This document shows positions 53,165 through 61,884 of a stretch of 61,884 bases of DNA, piece after piece. The number at the start of each line of letters is the position of its first letter. Within the stretch, counting starts at the first letter, position 1. The notes beneath the pieces were generated by a model, which saw only the letters and a list, made by a program, of their open reading frames with translations, was not told the origin of the DNA and ran no database searches. The DNA is taken from assembly GCF_016863615.1 (NCBI RefSeq), contig NZ_BOPF01000053.1, positions 1 through 61,884 on the forward strand, given 5' to 3'. A program made the translations under genes and the position numbers. The stretch is from Virgisporangium aliadipatigenens. Lineage in GTDB: Bacteria; Actinomycetota; Actinomycetes; Mycobacteriales; Micromonosporaceae.

Positions 53165-53170
53165 CAAATT

Positions 53171-54634
53171 ATGGTTGCTCTCATGAAGCGCCGTTGGTGG
53201 GCGCTCGGCGCGCTGATGCTGAGCCTGCTGACCATCGGCTTCGACGCGACGATCCTCAACGTCGCCCTCGACCCGCTCGCCGCCGCGCTCCATGCCGACA
53301 CCGACGACCTTCAATGGATCATCGACGCCTACGTGCTCGTCTTCGCCGGTCTGCTCCTGCCCGCCGGCGCCCTCGCCGACCGCTACGGGCGCAAGACGTT
53401 CCTGGTGGTGGGGCTGGGACTCTTCGGTGCCGCGTCGGTCGTGGCGAGCCTCGCCGGCAGTGCGGCCACCGTGATCGCCGCGCGCTGCCTGATGGGCGTC
53501 GGGGCGGCCGTTCTCACGCCGACGATCACCGCCGTCGTGACCCGGATCTTCCCCGCCGACGAGCGGCCGAGGGCGGTGGCGTTCATGGCGATCGGGTTGG
53601 GCGCCGGGGTGCCGTTGGGGCCGATCGTCGGCGGCTACCTGCTGCGGCACTTCTGGTGGGGGTCGGTGTTCCTGGTGAACGTTCCGGTGGTGGCGGTCGC
53701 GCTCATCGCCGTCGCGGTGCTCGTGCCGCAGTCGCGCGACCCTCGGCCGCGGCCGGTCGACCTGGTCGGCGGGCTGCTGTCCACCGGCGGGCTGGTGCTC
53801 CTGGTCTACGCGGTCATCGCCGCCCCGGCCGCCGGCTGGACGTCCGCGCGGGTCCTGGTCGCGGGCCCGCTCGGCGTTCTGCTCCTGGTCGCTTTTCTCT
53901 CGTGGGAACGGCGTCAGCGCGCGCCCCTCATCGACCTGTCCCTGTTCGGCCGGCCACGCTTCGTGTGGGGCTCGACGGCGGCGACGGTCGCCGCGTTCGC
54001 GATGTTCGGGCTGCTGTTCGTGGTGCCGCTGTACCTGCAGGCGGTGCGCGGGCACGACGCGTTGGCGGCCGGTGTGCGGCTGCTGCCGATGATGGCAGGT
54101 CTCATGATCGGCGCCAAGACGGGCGAACGCGTGGCGGCCCGAACCGGCGCCCGCCTGCCGATGACGGCCGGCCTGCTGCTGCTCGCCGCCGGACTCGCCG
54201 TCGGCGCACTGACCCGGGCCGGCAGCGGATACGGGTTCGTGGCGGGATGGCTCGCCGTCGCCGGGGCCGGTGTGGGGCTGACGACGGCCCCCGCGCTCGA
54301 CGCCGTCATGGGCGAACTCCCGCCCGAGCGCAGCGGCTCCGGGGCCGCCCTCACGCTGGCCATGCGCCAGGTGGGCGCCGCGCTCGGCGTGGCCCTGCTG
54401 GGCAGCCTCAGCTCGGTGACGTTCCATCGGAAGGAAGGGGTGACCCGGGCGATGGCCGAGGCGCTGGCGAACGGCGACGCGACGCTGGCCGCGGAGATCC
54501 GGGACGACTACGCCGGTGCGATGGCCGCGGTGCTGGTCGCCTGCGCGGCGGTGTGCGCGCTCGGCGCCGCCGGCACGGCGCGATGGATGCGCGACGCGGA
54601 ACGACCCGAGGAGGCCGTCGCCGCACCGAGGTAG
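53171..54634 (+). CDS. MFS drug exporter, DHA2 (EmrB/QacA) type
   Basis: 487 residues from ATG 53171, with the 14-helix layout of DHA2 transporters. Motif A appears as GALADRYGRKTFLVVG (about 67-82), motif B/C-like stretches as ARCLMGVGAAVLTPTITAVV and GLGAGVPLGPIVGGYLL. The first helix reads TIGFDATILNVALDPLA, typical of proton-driven drug exporters. A TetR gene begins 4 bases after its stop, so the pair forms a regulated resistance operon. Substrate unknown. Confidence 0.9.
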   Translation: MVALMKRRWWALGALMLSLLTIGFDATILNVALDPLAAALHADTDDLQWIIDAYVLVFAGLLLPAGALADRYGRKTFLVVGLGLFGAASVVASLAGSAATVIAARCLMGVGAAVLTPTITAVVTRIFPADERPRAVAFMAIGLGAGVPLGPIVGGYLLRHFWWGSVFLVNVPVVAVALIAVAVLVPQSRDPRPRPVDLVGGLLSTGGLVLLVYAVIAAPAAGWTSARVLVAGPLGVLLLVAFLSWERRQRAPLIDLSLFGRPRFVWGSTAATVAAFAMFGLLFVVPLYLQAVRGHDALAAGVRLLPMMAGLMIGAKTGERVAARTGARLPMTAGLLLLAAGLAVGALTRAGSGYGFVAGWLAVAGAGVGLTTAPALDAVMGELPPERSGSGAALTLAMRQVGAALGVALLGSLSSVTFHRKEGVTRAMAEALANGDATLAAEIRDDYAGAMAAVLVACAAVCALGAAGTARWMRDAERPEEAVAAPR

Positions 54635-54638
54635 CACG

Positions 54639-55226
54639 ATGGGAGCCGTGGCGGGACTGCGGGAGTTGAAGAAGCAGCGCACTCGGGCGGCGATCCAGGA
54701 GCACGCGCTGCGGCTCTTCACCGAGCAGGGCTACGACGCGACCACCATCGAGCAGATCGCGGCGGCGGCGGAGATCTCGCCGGCGACCTTCTTCCGGTAC
54801 TTCCCCACCAAGGAGGACCTGCTCATCCAGGACGACCACGACCCGCTGCTGACCGCCGCGCTGCTCGCCGCCCCGCCGGACATGCCCACGGTCGCGGCCG
54901 TGCGCAAGGCGATGCGCGACGTGTTCGGCAACATGCCGGAGGAGCAGCTGGCCTCGATCAAGGTCCGGCTGAGGATGATCGTGTCCGTCCCGTCCGCCCG
55001 GGCGCGCGCGATCGACAACATCATGGCCAGCGTGGACGTTCTCGCCGAGCCGCTCGGGCGGCGGCAGGGCGTCCCGGCCACCGATCCGCGGGTGCGCGCC
55101 CAGGCCGGTGCGCTCATCGGCGCGATGACGGCGGGCGCCCTGGGCTGGGTCGGCGACGACGGGCCGGGGGACCTGCGCGACGTGGTCGACGACGCGCTCG
55201 CCGCACTGGACGGGTTGACCGGCTGA
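54639..55226 (+). CDS. TetR-family regulator of the adjacent MFS exporter
   Basis: 195 residues from ATG 54639 (GTG at residue 4 also possible). Helix-turn-helix: RTRAAIQEHALRLFTEQGYDATTIEQIAAAAEISPATFFRYFPTKEDLL. The C-terminal ligand domain ends with ALIGAMTAGALGWVG. Very short spacing to the exporter gene indicates cotranscription; it likely binds the palindrome overlapping the exporter promoter and releases on drug binding. Confidence 0.9.
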   Translation: MGAVAGLRELKKQRTRAAIQEHALRLFTEQGYDATTIEQIAAAAEISPATFFRYFPTKEDLLIQDDHDPLLTAALLAAPPDMPTVAAVRKAMRDVFGNMPEEQLASIKVRLRMIVSVPSARARAIDNIMASVDVLAEPLGRRQGVPATDPRVRAQAGALIGAMTAGALGWVGDDGPGDLRDVVDDALAALDGLTG

Positions 55227-55267
55227 AAGCCGTTGTGCGGCAGGGGTTCCTGGACCATTCTCGTTGG

Positions 55268-56356
55268 GTGAACATTCCGGCTTCCTTCGCGTACCGGCTG
55301 GAGCCGAGCCATGATCCGGAGGACGCCCTCGACCTCCTGATCCTGCACCGCTTCATCGAGGGCGAGCAGCCGTTCGCGCGGGAGGCCCGGGTCGGTGACG
55401 CGCGGCCCGACGCCCCGCTGCACCCGCCCGGCGCGGCCCCGATCCGCTCGGTGGCCCTCTCCAACGGCACCCGCACCGACATGTACGAGGGTCCGGGGTG
55501 GACACTGCTCGTTCGCCGGTGGAAGAGCGGGGACGCGTACCTCACGGCCACGTCGACCGACCCGGAGATCGTCGAACGGGTGCTCGCCGAGTCCACGAAG
55601 GACGCCGCCAAGCCGCGGCCGCTCGACGACGTGTCCGTGCCGGTCGGGTTCTGGCAGGGCGGGGATCGCCCGAGCCGCCGCGAACGCCGCATCACCGCCC
55701 AGCCGTGGCAGGCGATCCGCCGCAACTACTCGCACGAGGCGGTCGCGGCGCTCGACCGGTTGGCGGCGTTCGACGGGGAACGCATCGCCGGCCGCATCCT
55801 GCTGCTGCACGGGCCGCCCGGCACCGGCAAGACCACGCTCCTGCGCACGCTCGCCTGGGAGTGGCGCGCGTGGTGCCAGTTCGACTGCGTGCTCGACCCG
55901 GAACGGCTGTTCAACACGCCGGGCTACCTCGCCGAGGCGGCCCTGGGCGACGAGGACGACCCCGAGGAGGGCAAACGCCGCCGCTGGCGACTGCTGCTGC
56001 TCGAGGACTGCGACGAGCTGATCATGGGCGACGCCAAGCGCTCGTCCGGTCAGGCGCTCTCCCGCCTGCTGAACGTCACCGACGGCATGCTCGGCCAGGG
56101 CCGCGACGTGCTCGTGGCGATCACCACCAACGAGGACGTCGCCAAACTGCACCCCGCCGTCACCCGGCCCGGCCGCTGCCTCGGCCAGGTCCACCTGGAC
56201 CGCCTCGGCCCCACGCAGGCCCAGGACTGGCTGGGTGGCCCGCACCGGGGCGTGGGCCCGCTCGGTGCCACGCTCGCCGAGCTGTACGCCCTGCGCGACG
56301 GCACCGACCCGGTCGCCGTGGAGACCGAGCCGGAGCCGACCGGGATGTACCTGTAG
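55268..56356 (+). CDS. AAA ATPase with N-terminal DUF5925-type domain
   Basis: 362 residues from GTG 55268; GTG 55235 would add 11 residues. An N-terminal alpha/beta domain (about 1-130) is followed by an AAA core: Walker A GPPGTGKT (182-189), Walker B LLLLEDCDEL, sensor-1-like VAITTNEDV and an arginine finger region HPAVTRPGRC. The layout resembles BCS1/CbbX-type remodelling ATPases. No partner gene is coupled. It is convergent with the XPB helicase gene. Confidence 0.78.
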   Translation: MNIPASFAYRLEPSHDPEDALDLLILHRFIEGEQPFAREARVGDARPDAPLHPPGAAPIRSVALSNGTRTDMYEGPGWTLLVRRWKSGDAYLTATSTDPEIVERVLAESTKDAAKPRPLDDVSVPVGFWQGGDRPSRRERRITAQPWQAIRRNYSHEAVAALDRLAAFDGERIAGRILLLHGPPGTGKTTLLRTLAWEWRAWCQFDCVLDPERLFNTPGYLAEAALGDEDDPEEGKRRRWRLLLLEDCDELIMGDAKRSSGQALSRLLNVTDGMLGQGRDVLVAITTNEDVAKLHPAVTRPGRCLGQVHLDRLGPTQAQDWLGGPHRGVGPLGATLAELYALRDGTDPVAVETEPEPTGMYL

Positions 56357-56371
56357 ATCCGGGGGAACGCC

Positions 56372-58015
56372 TCAGCCGCTGTGCACGTCGTCCGCGTCGA
56401 TGATCGTGTACGCGTAGCCCTGTTCGGCGAGGAACCGCTGCCGGTGCGCGGCGTACTCGGTGTCGATCGTGTCGCGGGCGACCACGGTGTAGAAGTGCGC
56501 CTGCCGACCGTCGGCCTTCGGCCGCAGCACCCGGCCGAGCCGCTGCGCCTCCTCCTGCCGCGAGCCGAACGACCCGGACACCTGGATCGCCACCGCCGCC
56601 TCGGGCAGGTCGATCGAGAAGTTTCCCACCTTGGAGATGACGAGCGTCTTCAGCTCCCCGGAGCGGAACGCGTCGAAGAGGCGTTCGCGCTCCTTGTTGG
56701 TCGTCGACCCCTGCACGATCGGCGCGTCGAGATACTCCCCGAGCTGGTGCAACTGGTCGATGTAGCCGCCGATCACCAGCACCTGGTCGCCGATGTGCCG
56801 CTCGACGAGGGCCCGCACCACCGGGAGCTTCGTCCTCGCGGTGGCCGCCACCCGGTAGCGTTCCTCCGGCTCGGCGACGGCGTAGCGCATGCGCTCCTCG
56901 TCGGTGAGCGTGACCCGCACCTCGACGCACTCGGCCGGGGCGATCCAGCCCTGCGACTCGATGTCCTTCCACGGGGCGTCGTACCGCTTCGGGCCGATCA
57001 GCGAGAAGACGTCGCCCTCGCGGCCGTCCTCCCGGACCAGCGTCGCCGTCAGGCCCAGCCGCCGCCGCGCCTGCAGGTCGGCGGTGAACCGGAAGATCGG
57101 CGCCGGCAGCAGGTGCACCTCGTCGTAGATGATCAGGCCCCAGTCGCGCGCCCCGAACAGGTCGAGGTGCGGGAAGACGCCACCGCGCCGGGTGGTCAAC
57201 ACCTGGTACGTGGCGATCGTGACCGGCCGGATCTCCTTGCGTTCGCCCGAGTACTCGCCGACCTCGTCCTCGGTGAGGCTGGTGCGGGCGACCAGCTCGC
57301 GCTTCCACTGCCGGCCGGCGACGGTGTTGGTGACCAGGATCAGCGTGGTCGCCTTGGCGGTGGCCATCGCGGCGGCACCCACCAGCGTCTTGCCGGCGCC
57401 GCACGGGAGCACCACCACACCCGAGCCGCCGGCCCAGAACCCGTCGACCGCCTCCTGCTGGTACGAACGCAGCTTCCAGCCGTCCTCGGCCAGGTCGATG
57501 GCGTGCGCCTCGCCGTCGACGTAGCCGGCGAGATCCTCGGCGGGCCAGCCGAGCTTGAGCAGCGCCTGCTTGAGGCGGCCGCGTTCGGAGGCGTGCACGG
57601 CGATCGTGTCGTCGTCGAGCTTCGCGCCGAGCATCCCGGCGAGCTTCTTCGACTTGGCCACCTCGATCAGCACGACCCGGTCGAGCGCCTTGAGGACGAG
57701 GCCGTGCGCGGGGTCGTTCACCAGCTGGAGGCGCCCGTAGCGGTCCATCGTCTCGGCCACGTCGACCAGCAGCGCGTGCGGCACCGGGTAGCGCGAGAAG
57801 CGCAGCAGCGCGTCGACCACGCTCTCGGCGTCGTGGCCGGCGGCGCGGGCGTTCCACAGGCCCAACGGGGTGAGCCGGTAGGTGTGGACGTGCTCGGGCG
57901 AGCGCTCGAGCTCGGCGAACGGCGCGATCGCCATGCGGCAGGCGGACGCGTCCGGATGGTCGATCTCCAGCAGGAGAGTCTTGTCGGACTGAACGATCAG
58001 GGGGCCGTCGGTCAC
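56372..58015 (-). CDS. DNA repair helicase XPB (bacterial)
   Basis: 547 residues from ATG 58015. After an N-terminal damage-recognition-like domain, helicase motif I is LPCGAGKTLVG, motif II is DEVH in IIYDEVHLLPAP, and motif III is LTATLVREDGRE. That last block includes the RED motif of XPB. Motif VI is QRLGRVLRPK. It is a 3'-5' superfamily 2 helicase related to archaeal/eukaryotic XPB, common in actinobacteria. A helicase-associated protein is encoded nearby at 59172 on the same strand. Confidence 0.93.
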   Translation of the reverse strand: MTDGPLIVQSDKTLLLEIDHPDASACRMAIAPFAELERSPEHVHTYRLTPLGLWNARAAGHDAESVVDALLRFSRYPVPHALLVDVAETMDRYGRLQLVNDPAHGLVLKALDRVVLIEVAKSKKLAGMLGAKLDDDTIAVHASERGRLKQALLKLGWPAEDLAGYVDGEAHAIDLAEDGWKLRSYQQEAVDGFWAGGSGVVVLPCGAGKTLVGAAAMATAKATTLILVTNTVAGRQWKRELVARTSLTEDEVGEYSGERKEIRPVTIATYQVLTTRRGGVFPHLDLFGARDWGLIIYDEVHLLPAPIFRFTADLQARRRLGLTATLVREDGREGDVFSLIGPKRYDAPWKDIESQGWIAPAECVEVRVTLTDEERMRYAVAEPEERYRVAATARTKLPVVRALVERHIGDQVLVIGGYIDQLHQLGEYLDAPIVQGSTTNKERERLFDAFRSGELKTLVISKVGNFSIDLPEAAVAIQVSGSFGSRQEEAQRLGRVLRPKADGRQAHFYTVVARDTIDTEYAAHRQRFLAEQGYAYTIIDADDVHSG

Positions 58016-58096
58016 CGACCAACAATATCCGCGCCGTGCGCAACCCGAAGGTCACCTTGGGGCGTCTATGGGAGTAACGACGGGCGGGGGGACGCC

Positions 58097-58942
58097 ATGG
58101 TGCCTACACGCATCAACCTCGGGGTAGGCGTTCTGCTCGTCGTCCTGCTGGGCGCTGGGGCCTGCGCAGGCGGGGAAGGCGACGGGTCGGCGGGGAACCG
58201 GCCCGTCGCTGCCGCACCCGCGCCGTCGTCCCCGGAGCCCACGGAGGCGTCGCCGGAGCCGCCGCCTCCCGCGGTTTCGTCGGCGCCGCCCTCGGTCGCC
58301 CCGACCGTCTCACCGCCGAAGTCGTCGCCGTCGCCGCAGGGCTGCCCCACCGGGGAGAAGCAGCGCGAGGTCGAGACCGCGCTCGACGCGATCGGCGGCT
58401 ACGGGCCGGTCACCGTCGACGGGGTGCAGTCGGCGGCGGACTGCGCGGCGATCGTGAAGTTCCAGAAACGCTTCGGGATCAGTCCGCCCAACGGCCGCGC
58501 GGGGCCGACGACGGCCGACGTCTCGCGGCGCATCGCCGCCAGCCTGACCCCGGCGGAGCGCGCCAAGTGTGCCGCCGGCGGTGGGCTGACCGCGTGCGTG
58601 GACCTGTCGCAGCAGACGATGTGGGTGGTTCGCGACGGCGAGGTGATCATGGGCCCGACCGTCGTGCGCACGGGATTCTCGGGCTACGCGACGCCCGCGG
58701 GCACCTTCAAGATTGACTATCGGAACGTCAAGGAGTGGTCGAAGCCGTACAAGGTGTGGCTCCCGTACTGGCAGCACTTCATCGACGGCATCGGCTTCCA
58801 CGAGACCACGACCTACCTGCACAACATGGGCAACGGCTCGCACGGCTGCGTCAACCTGCTGCACGCCGACGCCGTGCAGCTGTGGGGCCTGCTGAAGAAC
58901 GGCACCACGGTCAAGACGTTCGGCCGAAGATCAGGGACATGA
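58097..58942 (+). CDS. L,D-transpeptidase-type (YkuD) lipoprotein
   Basis: 281 residues from ATG 58097. The lipoprotein signal ends at GAGAC (C23), followed by a Pro/Ser/Ala linker to about residue 80. A peptidoglycan-binding-like helical region (ETALDAIGGYGPVTVDGVQ, AAIVKFQKRFGI) precedes the YkuD domain. The catalytic signature is GSHGCVNL with nucleophile C251, and HETTTYLHNMG carries the upstream histidine. It should cross-link peptidoglycan or attach proteins to it outside the membrane. Divergent from XPB. Confidence 0.85.
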   Translation: MVPTRINLGVGVLLVVLLGAGACAGGEGDGSAGNRPVAAAPAPSSPEPTEASPEPPPPAVSSAPPSVAPTVSPPKSSPSPQGCPTGEKQREVETALDAIGGYGPVTVDGVQSAADCAAIVKFQKRFGISPPNGRAGPTTADVSRRIAASLTPAERAKCAAGGGLTACVDLSQQTMWVVRDGEVIMGPTVVRTGFSGYATPAGTFKIDYRNVKEWSKPYKVWLPYWQHFIDGIGFHETTTYLHNMGNGSHGCVNLLHADAVQLWGLLKNGTTVKTFGRRSGT

Positions 58943-58980
58943 CCCATAGGCTCTGCGCAATCGGTCGGCGACAATGGGTC

Positions 58981-59175
58981 ATGGCTGCTGGTGGTAACGG
59001 GCTCAGCCCGCGACAGTTCGCCGGAGTGCTGGCCGTCCTGACCGGCGCGGCGGCGTGGTTCATGGTCGCGATGACCGTGCGCGACAAGCCGCTCGTCGAG
59101 GCCGTCGGGGAGACCGTGGGAGCCACGACGGCGTTCCTGGTGCTGATCAGCGTCGCCGGCGTGACCCGCCGTTAG
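58981..59175 (+). CDS. Small two-helix membrane protein
   Basis: 64 residues from ATG 58981; an ATG at 58939 overlapping the transpeptidase stop would add 14 residues. Two hydrophobic helices (FAGVLAVLTGAAAWFMVAMTV and VGATTAFLVLISVAGV) are joined by a charged loop. No known family. Its stop overlaps the convergent helicase-associated gene by 4 bases. Confidence 0.6.
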   Translation: MAAGGNGLSPRQFAGVLAVLTGAAAWFMVAMTVRDKPLVEAVGETVGATTAFLVLISVAGVTRR

Positions 59176-61526
59176 GTGGTCTCCAGTTCGGCGGCGGTGA
59201 TGCGGTGCAGGGCGAACGTGTGCTGCGTCTCCGTGCGTTCGTCCTCGGCACGCAGGTAACCCCCGCCGATCGACACCGGCCGCACCAGCCGCGACATCGA
59301 CGAGCCGTGCGCGTCCACGTAGCCCACCCAGACCCGGGCCCGGTCCCGAACGGCCTGCTGCAGCACCACCATCGCGTCGTTGTGCGCGTTGGTGCCGTTC
59401 TGCGTGGCGGTGCGCACGGACAGCGGCGCCCGGCGGGCCGCACGCGCGGCGGCGTCACCCCGGCGCAGCTGCTCCACGACCCCGCCCAGCCGAGCGGGAC
59501 TCAGCAGCGGCATGGCCAGCGGATCCTCCCGCCGAACGGTCACCGCCGGCCGCGCCGGCGCGCGCCGCGCCTTGGGCCGGGCGAGCACCGCCGCACCCGT
59601 CGCGTCCTCGCGCACCGGTGCGTACCCGGCCGCCCGCAACGCCTCCAGCAGCCGCGCGGGCGGCGTAGCCGTGATCAACACCGTGGGTGCCAGCCGGCGC
59701 AGCCCCAGTGCGGCGAGCCGGCGGTCCGCCTGCACCTCCGCCACCAGCGACTCGTCCTCGCTGCGCAGGTACGCGGCGGCCGTTCCGGCCCGGAGCCCGC
59801 CGTGTCGCCGGGCGACGTCGTCGACCAGGTAGGTCAGCGCCTGCGGCACCGGTGTGCGGGACCGCCGGGCGAACAGCGCGTGCAGGTCCGTGGCCGAGTA
59901 GCCGGCGTCCAGGGCGCGCCGCACCGAGGTGGTGGTGATCCGCAGCGCGTTCGCGGACTCGGCGTCGGCGACGAGTGCCAGTTCGGCCGCGAGAGCGGGT
60001 TCGGCCGGCCCCGGCACCACGACCGACAGGTCGGCCTGGATCAGCACCGCGTCGACCGGCGGCGGCAGCAACGCGTCGAGCACGGCGGCGGCGTCCGGTG
60101 CGCCCGTGTCGTTGACGCCGAGCGGGTCCTCGTCCGGATCGGCCTGCTCCGCCAGCAGCGGCCGGGCGTAGGACGTGAGCATGCCGAGCGCGGTGAACCC
60201 GAGCGCGGCCGCCTCGCCGAGGATTCCGGCGACGGGCAGCGACCGGTTGCGCCCGTGGCGCCGCGGCGAACGCCACGCCAGCACGGCGGCGAGTTCCTCG
60301 GCGGTCGCCGCGATCCCCTCGGGCAGGTCGGCCAGCACGTCGAAGAGCGCGCGTCGGGCGGCGGGGGCGCCGAGGCGTTCGACCTCGGGGGAGAGCGCGG
60401 CGATCAGCCGGTCCTTGTCGTCTCGCTGGCCCACCAGCCCCGCACTGCGCGGCATGCCGAACCACGCCGCCGCGAGCATCCGCCAGCGCATCGCCAGCGG
60501 GGCGACCTGCCAGCCGTCGTACAGCGTGCTCGGCAGGAACCCGGTCTCGTCGTCGCCCAGGATCCCGGCCGCGTGCGCCACCTCCAGCAGGAGCGCGGCG
60601 GTGGGCTCGTCGACGCCGGTCGCCCGGGAGATCCGCCGCAGGTCGCGAACGCCTAGGCCGCCGGTGCGCAGTTCGGCCGCGGGTTCCTCGGCCAGCGCCT
60701 CCAGCAGCGCCTCGGTCTGGCGGACGGCTTCGAGCGCCTGGCCGGCGCCGGCCCGGTCGGCCTTCTTCTGCGCCTCCCGCAGCGCCCGCGTCCCGATCCC
60801 GCCCTGCGCCCGCGCATCGTCGGGCCCGGCCAGCGGCGGCGGGTCGGGGTGCAGCTGGCCCAGCGGTCCCGCGTCCCGGCGCAGCACCAGCGCCATCTCG
60901 CGGGGCAGTTCGACGGTGTCCTCGCTGACCCGCACGAGCAGGTGGTGCTCGAGCAGGTAGCGCACCGGTGAGTCATCGGCGAGCGGCGTGGCGAGGGCCC
61001 CGAGTGGCGGCCCCGCGGCGAGCCGGTCGAGCACGGCACGGGCGGCCGGCGGCGCGCCGAGCACCGTGCGGCGCAGCTTCGCGGGATCCGCGGCGAGTTC
61101 GGCGGCGGCCGGGTCCAGTTCGGCGGCGGTGCGTCCGAGCCCCGCCGGCAACGCCATCACCTCGTCGACGGTCCCGACCACGTGCAGCGCGTGATCGGAC
61201 CCGTACACGAGCGCCAACGCCCGCAGCTCGTCGATCGCCGCCCGGACCCGGGCCGGGCCGGCACCGCCCTGAGCGGTCAGCGCGAGCACCGCGTCGAGCG
61301 ACGGATCGGGCCGCAGGTAGCGCACCGCGTCGAGGACCTCCACGGTGAAGCGGTCGAGCCCGTCCAGCGCGCGCGCCACCGACAGCCGCGACTGTGCCCG
61401 AACGGCCAGGGCCGAGAGATCGCTCGGCAGTGGTATCACAAGATCCGGGCGCAGCCGGATGAGCGCCGCCAGCCCGTCGTCGGGCAGCGCGCGTAAGTGG
61501 TCAGCGAGAGTCGACATCCTGACCAT
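59172..61526 (-). CDS. Helicase-associated protein (XPB/Ssl2-like N-domain family)
   Basis: 784 residues from ATG 61526 (ATG 61517 equally possible). The N-terminus (LADHLRALPDDGLAALIRLRPDLVIPLPSDLSALAVRAQSR) and the C-terminal block with LPPPVDAVLIQADLSVVVPGPAEPAL are typical of the large actinobacterial helicase-associated family. No helicase motifs or P-loop are present. The last domain (about 690-784) resembles a WYL-like ligand or nucleic-acid domain (VWVGYVDAHGSSMSRLVRPVSIGGGYLRAEDE). Probably works with XPB encoded 1.2 kb away on the same strand. Confidence 0.8.
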   Translation of the reverse strand: MVRMSTLADHLRALPDDGLAALIRLRPDLVIPLPSDLSALAVRAQSRLSVARALDGLDRFTVEVLDAVRYLRPDPSLDAVLALTAQGGAGPARVRAAIDELRALALVYGSDHALHVVGTVDEVMALPAGLGRTAAELDPAAAELAADPAKLRRTVLGAPPAARAVLDRLAAGPPLGALATPLADDSPVRYLLEHHLLVRVSEDTVELPREMALVLRRDAGPLGQLHPDPPPLAGPDDARAQGGIGTRALREAQKKADRAGAGQALEAVRQTEALLEALAEEPAAELRTGGLGVRDLRRISRATGVDEPTAALLLEVAHAAGILGDDETGFLPSTLYDGWQVAPLAMRWRMLAAAWFGMPRSAGLVGQRDDKDRLIAALSPEVERLGAPAARRALFDVLADLPEGIAATAEELAAVLAWRSPRRHGRNRSLPVAGILGEAAALGFTALGMLTSYARPLLAEQADPDEDPLGVNDTGAPDAAAVLDALLPPPVDAVLIQADLSVVVPGPAEPALAAELALVADAESANALRITTTSVRRALDAGYSATDLHALFARRSRTPVPQALTYLVDDVARRHGGLRAGTAAAYLRSEDESLVAEVQADRRLAALGLRRLAPTVLITATPPARLLEALRAAGYAPVREDATGAAVLARPKARRAPARPAVTVRREDPLAMPLLSPARLGGVVEQLRRGDAAARAARRAPLSVRTATQNGTNAHNDAMVVLQQAVRDRARVWVGYVDAHGSSMSRLVRPVSIGGGYLRAEDERTETQHTFALHRITAAELETT

Positions 61527-61532
61527 CTAAGG

Positions 61533-61544
61533 TACCGGCCGGTA
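61533..61544. promoter_or_regulatory. Palindrome in a divergent promoter region
   Basis: TACCGGCCGGTA is a perfect 12-base palindrome 7 bases before the helicase-associated gene and 57 bases before the divergent partial gene. It may be an operator. Confidence 0.35.
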
Positions 61545-61601
61545 TTGCCGTTGAAGATGAGCGCGTCGTTGACGGCGGGTTTCGGGGAGGACTGGTCGTA
61601 C

Positions 61602-61884
61602 ATGGCTTATGAGGGGTTCCCGCCGGGGCCACCGCGTAGGGAGGAAGAGAGCGGCGGGTCCACGGACCTCAGCGCCGCCGGCGACGCGGCGGAGGCCGTG
61701 ATCGAGGGAGCCTCCGACGGGTGCAGCTCCTTCGACGGCTGCAGCAGCTTCGACGGCTGTGACGGCTGCGGCGGTTGTGACCTGGGCGGATGCATGCTCT
61801 ACCTGACGATGCCCAGGCTCCTGGCGTTGGCCGCGCCGACCAAGGCGCCCCGCTCGCGTCCGAGCGTGCCGGCGCGGGCCGGCA
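61602..61884 (+). CDS. Cys-rich hypothetical protein, truncated by the window end
   Basis: At least 94 residues from ATG 61602, with GGGGAGG 14 bases upstream. After an acidic N-terminus (MAYEGFPPGPPRREEE) there is a run of cysteines spaced CSSFDGCSSFDGC then CDGCGGCDLGGC (about 41-64), followed by a hydrophobic segment (MLYLTMPRLLALAA). The C-terminus is outside the window. Clustered cysteines could bind metal or be lipid-modified. Family not recognised. Confidence 0.6.
   Translation, partial: MAYEGFPPGPPRREEESGGSTDLSAAGDAAEAVIEGASDGCSSFDGCSSFDGCDGCGGCDLGGCMLYLTMPRLLALAAPTKAPRSRPSVPARAG

Noticed and set aside
53096-54721. Long leftward open frame opposite the MFS gene
   Set aside because: Composition is Arg/Gln/His-rich without hydrophobic segments or motifs, and the opposite frame is a clear DHA2 transporter.

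Overview
This window is a stretch of chromosome from a very GC-rich actinobacterium. Many starts are GTG or TTG, genes are packed with 4-base ATGA/GTGA overlaps, and actinobacterial markers are present: bacterial XPB helicase, a SigE-type sigma factor, a tadA-associated protein, an LAxTG sortase substrate and a 421-residue aspartokinase. The neighbourhood dnaX-ybaB-recR ... leuA, lysC-asd suggests a Micromonosporaceae-like organism (Actinoplanes/Micromonospora group). That placement is inference from gene content, not a measured phylogeny.

Left end (1-12.9 kb): a cell-surface glycan locus. Going left are a PglE-like sugar aminotransferase, a CapE-like dehydratase/epimerase, a CapF-like reductase and the first codons of a further gene. 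Going right are a low-molecular-weight tyrosine phosphatase and a PglC-like phosphoglycosyl transferase, then a tightly coupled seven-gene cassette: acyl carrier protein, FabG-like reductase, acyl-AMP ligase, LuxE-like acyl-protein synthetase, LuxC-like acyl reductase, PglD/NeuD-like acetyltransferase and AcpS-type phosphopantetheinyl transferase. A DUF4012 membrane protein and a predicted sortase-anchored protein follow. The cassette looks able to activate an acid, carry it on a dedicated ACP and reduce it to an aldehyde or otherwise hand it on. This is the strongest candidate for an undescribed pathway.

Middle (13-34 kb): a trypsin-like/P-loop ATPase fusion, then housekeeping and accessory genes (nucleotidyltransferase, DUF885 peptidase-like protein, PHP phosphoesterase, mtnA, tyrA, secreted propeller, proline-rich membrane protein, tadA, TetR/thioesterase, sigma factor operon, deoD). 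From 29.7 to 33.9 kb an accessory patch lies between two tRNA-Ser genes. It holds secreted and membrane proteins, a paired-operator promoter and a decayed family 2 glycosyltransferase.

Right (34-62 kb): SRP RNA, dnaX, ybaB, recR, a Uma2 nuclease-like gene, a five-gene peptide ABC transporter operon, DoxX/MarR, an HNH nuclease-like lipoprotein, leuA with a leucine-rich leader peptide (attenuation), and lysC-asd. Behind asd lies a strongly structured RNA region. Opposite it is a tiny gene whose leader can fold into two exclusive structures, one of which hides its ribosome binding site. The window ends with an MFS exporter/TetR pair, an AAA ATPase, XPB helicase, an L,D-transpeptidase-like lipoprotein, a helicase-associated protein and a truncated Cys-rich protein.
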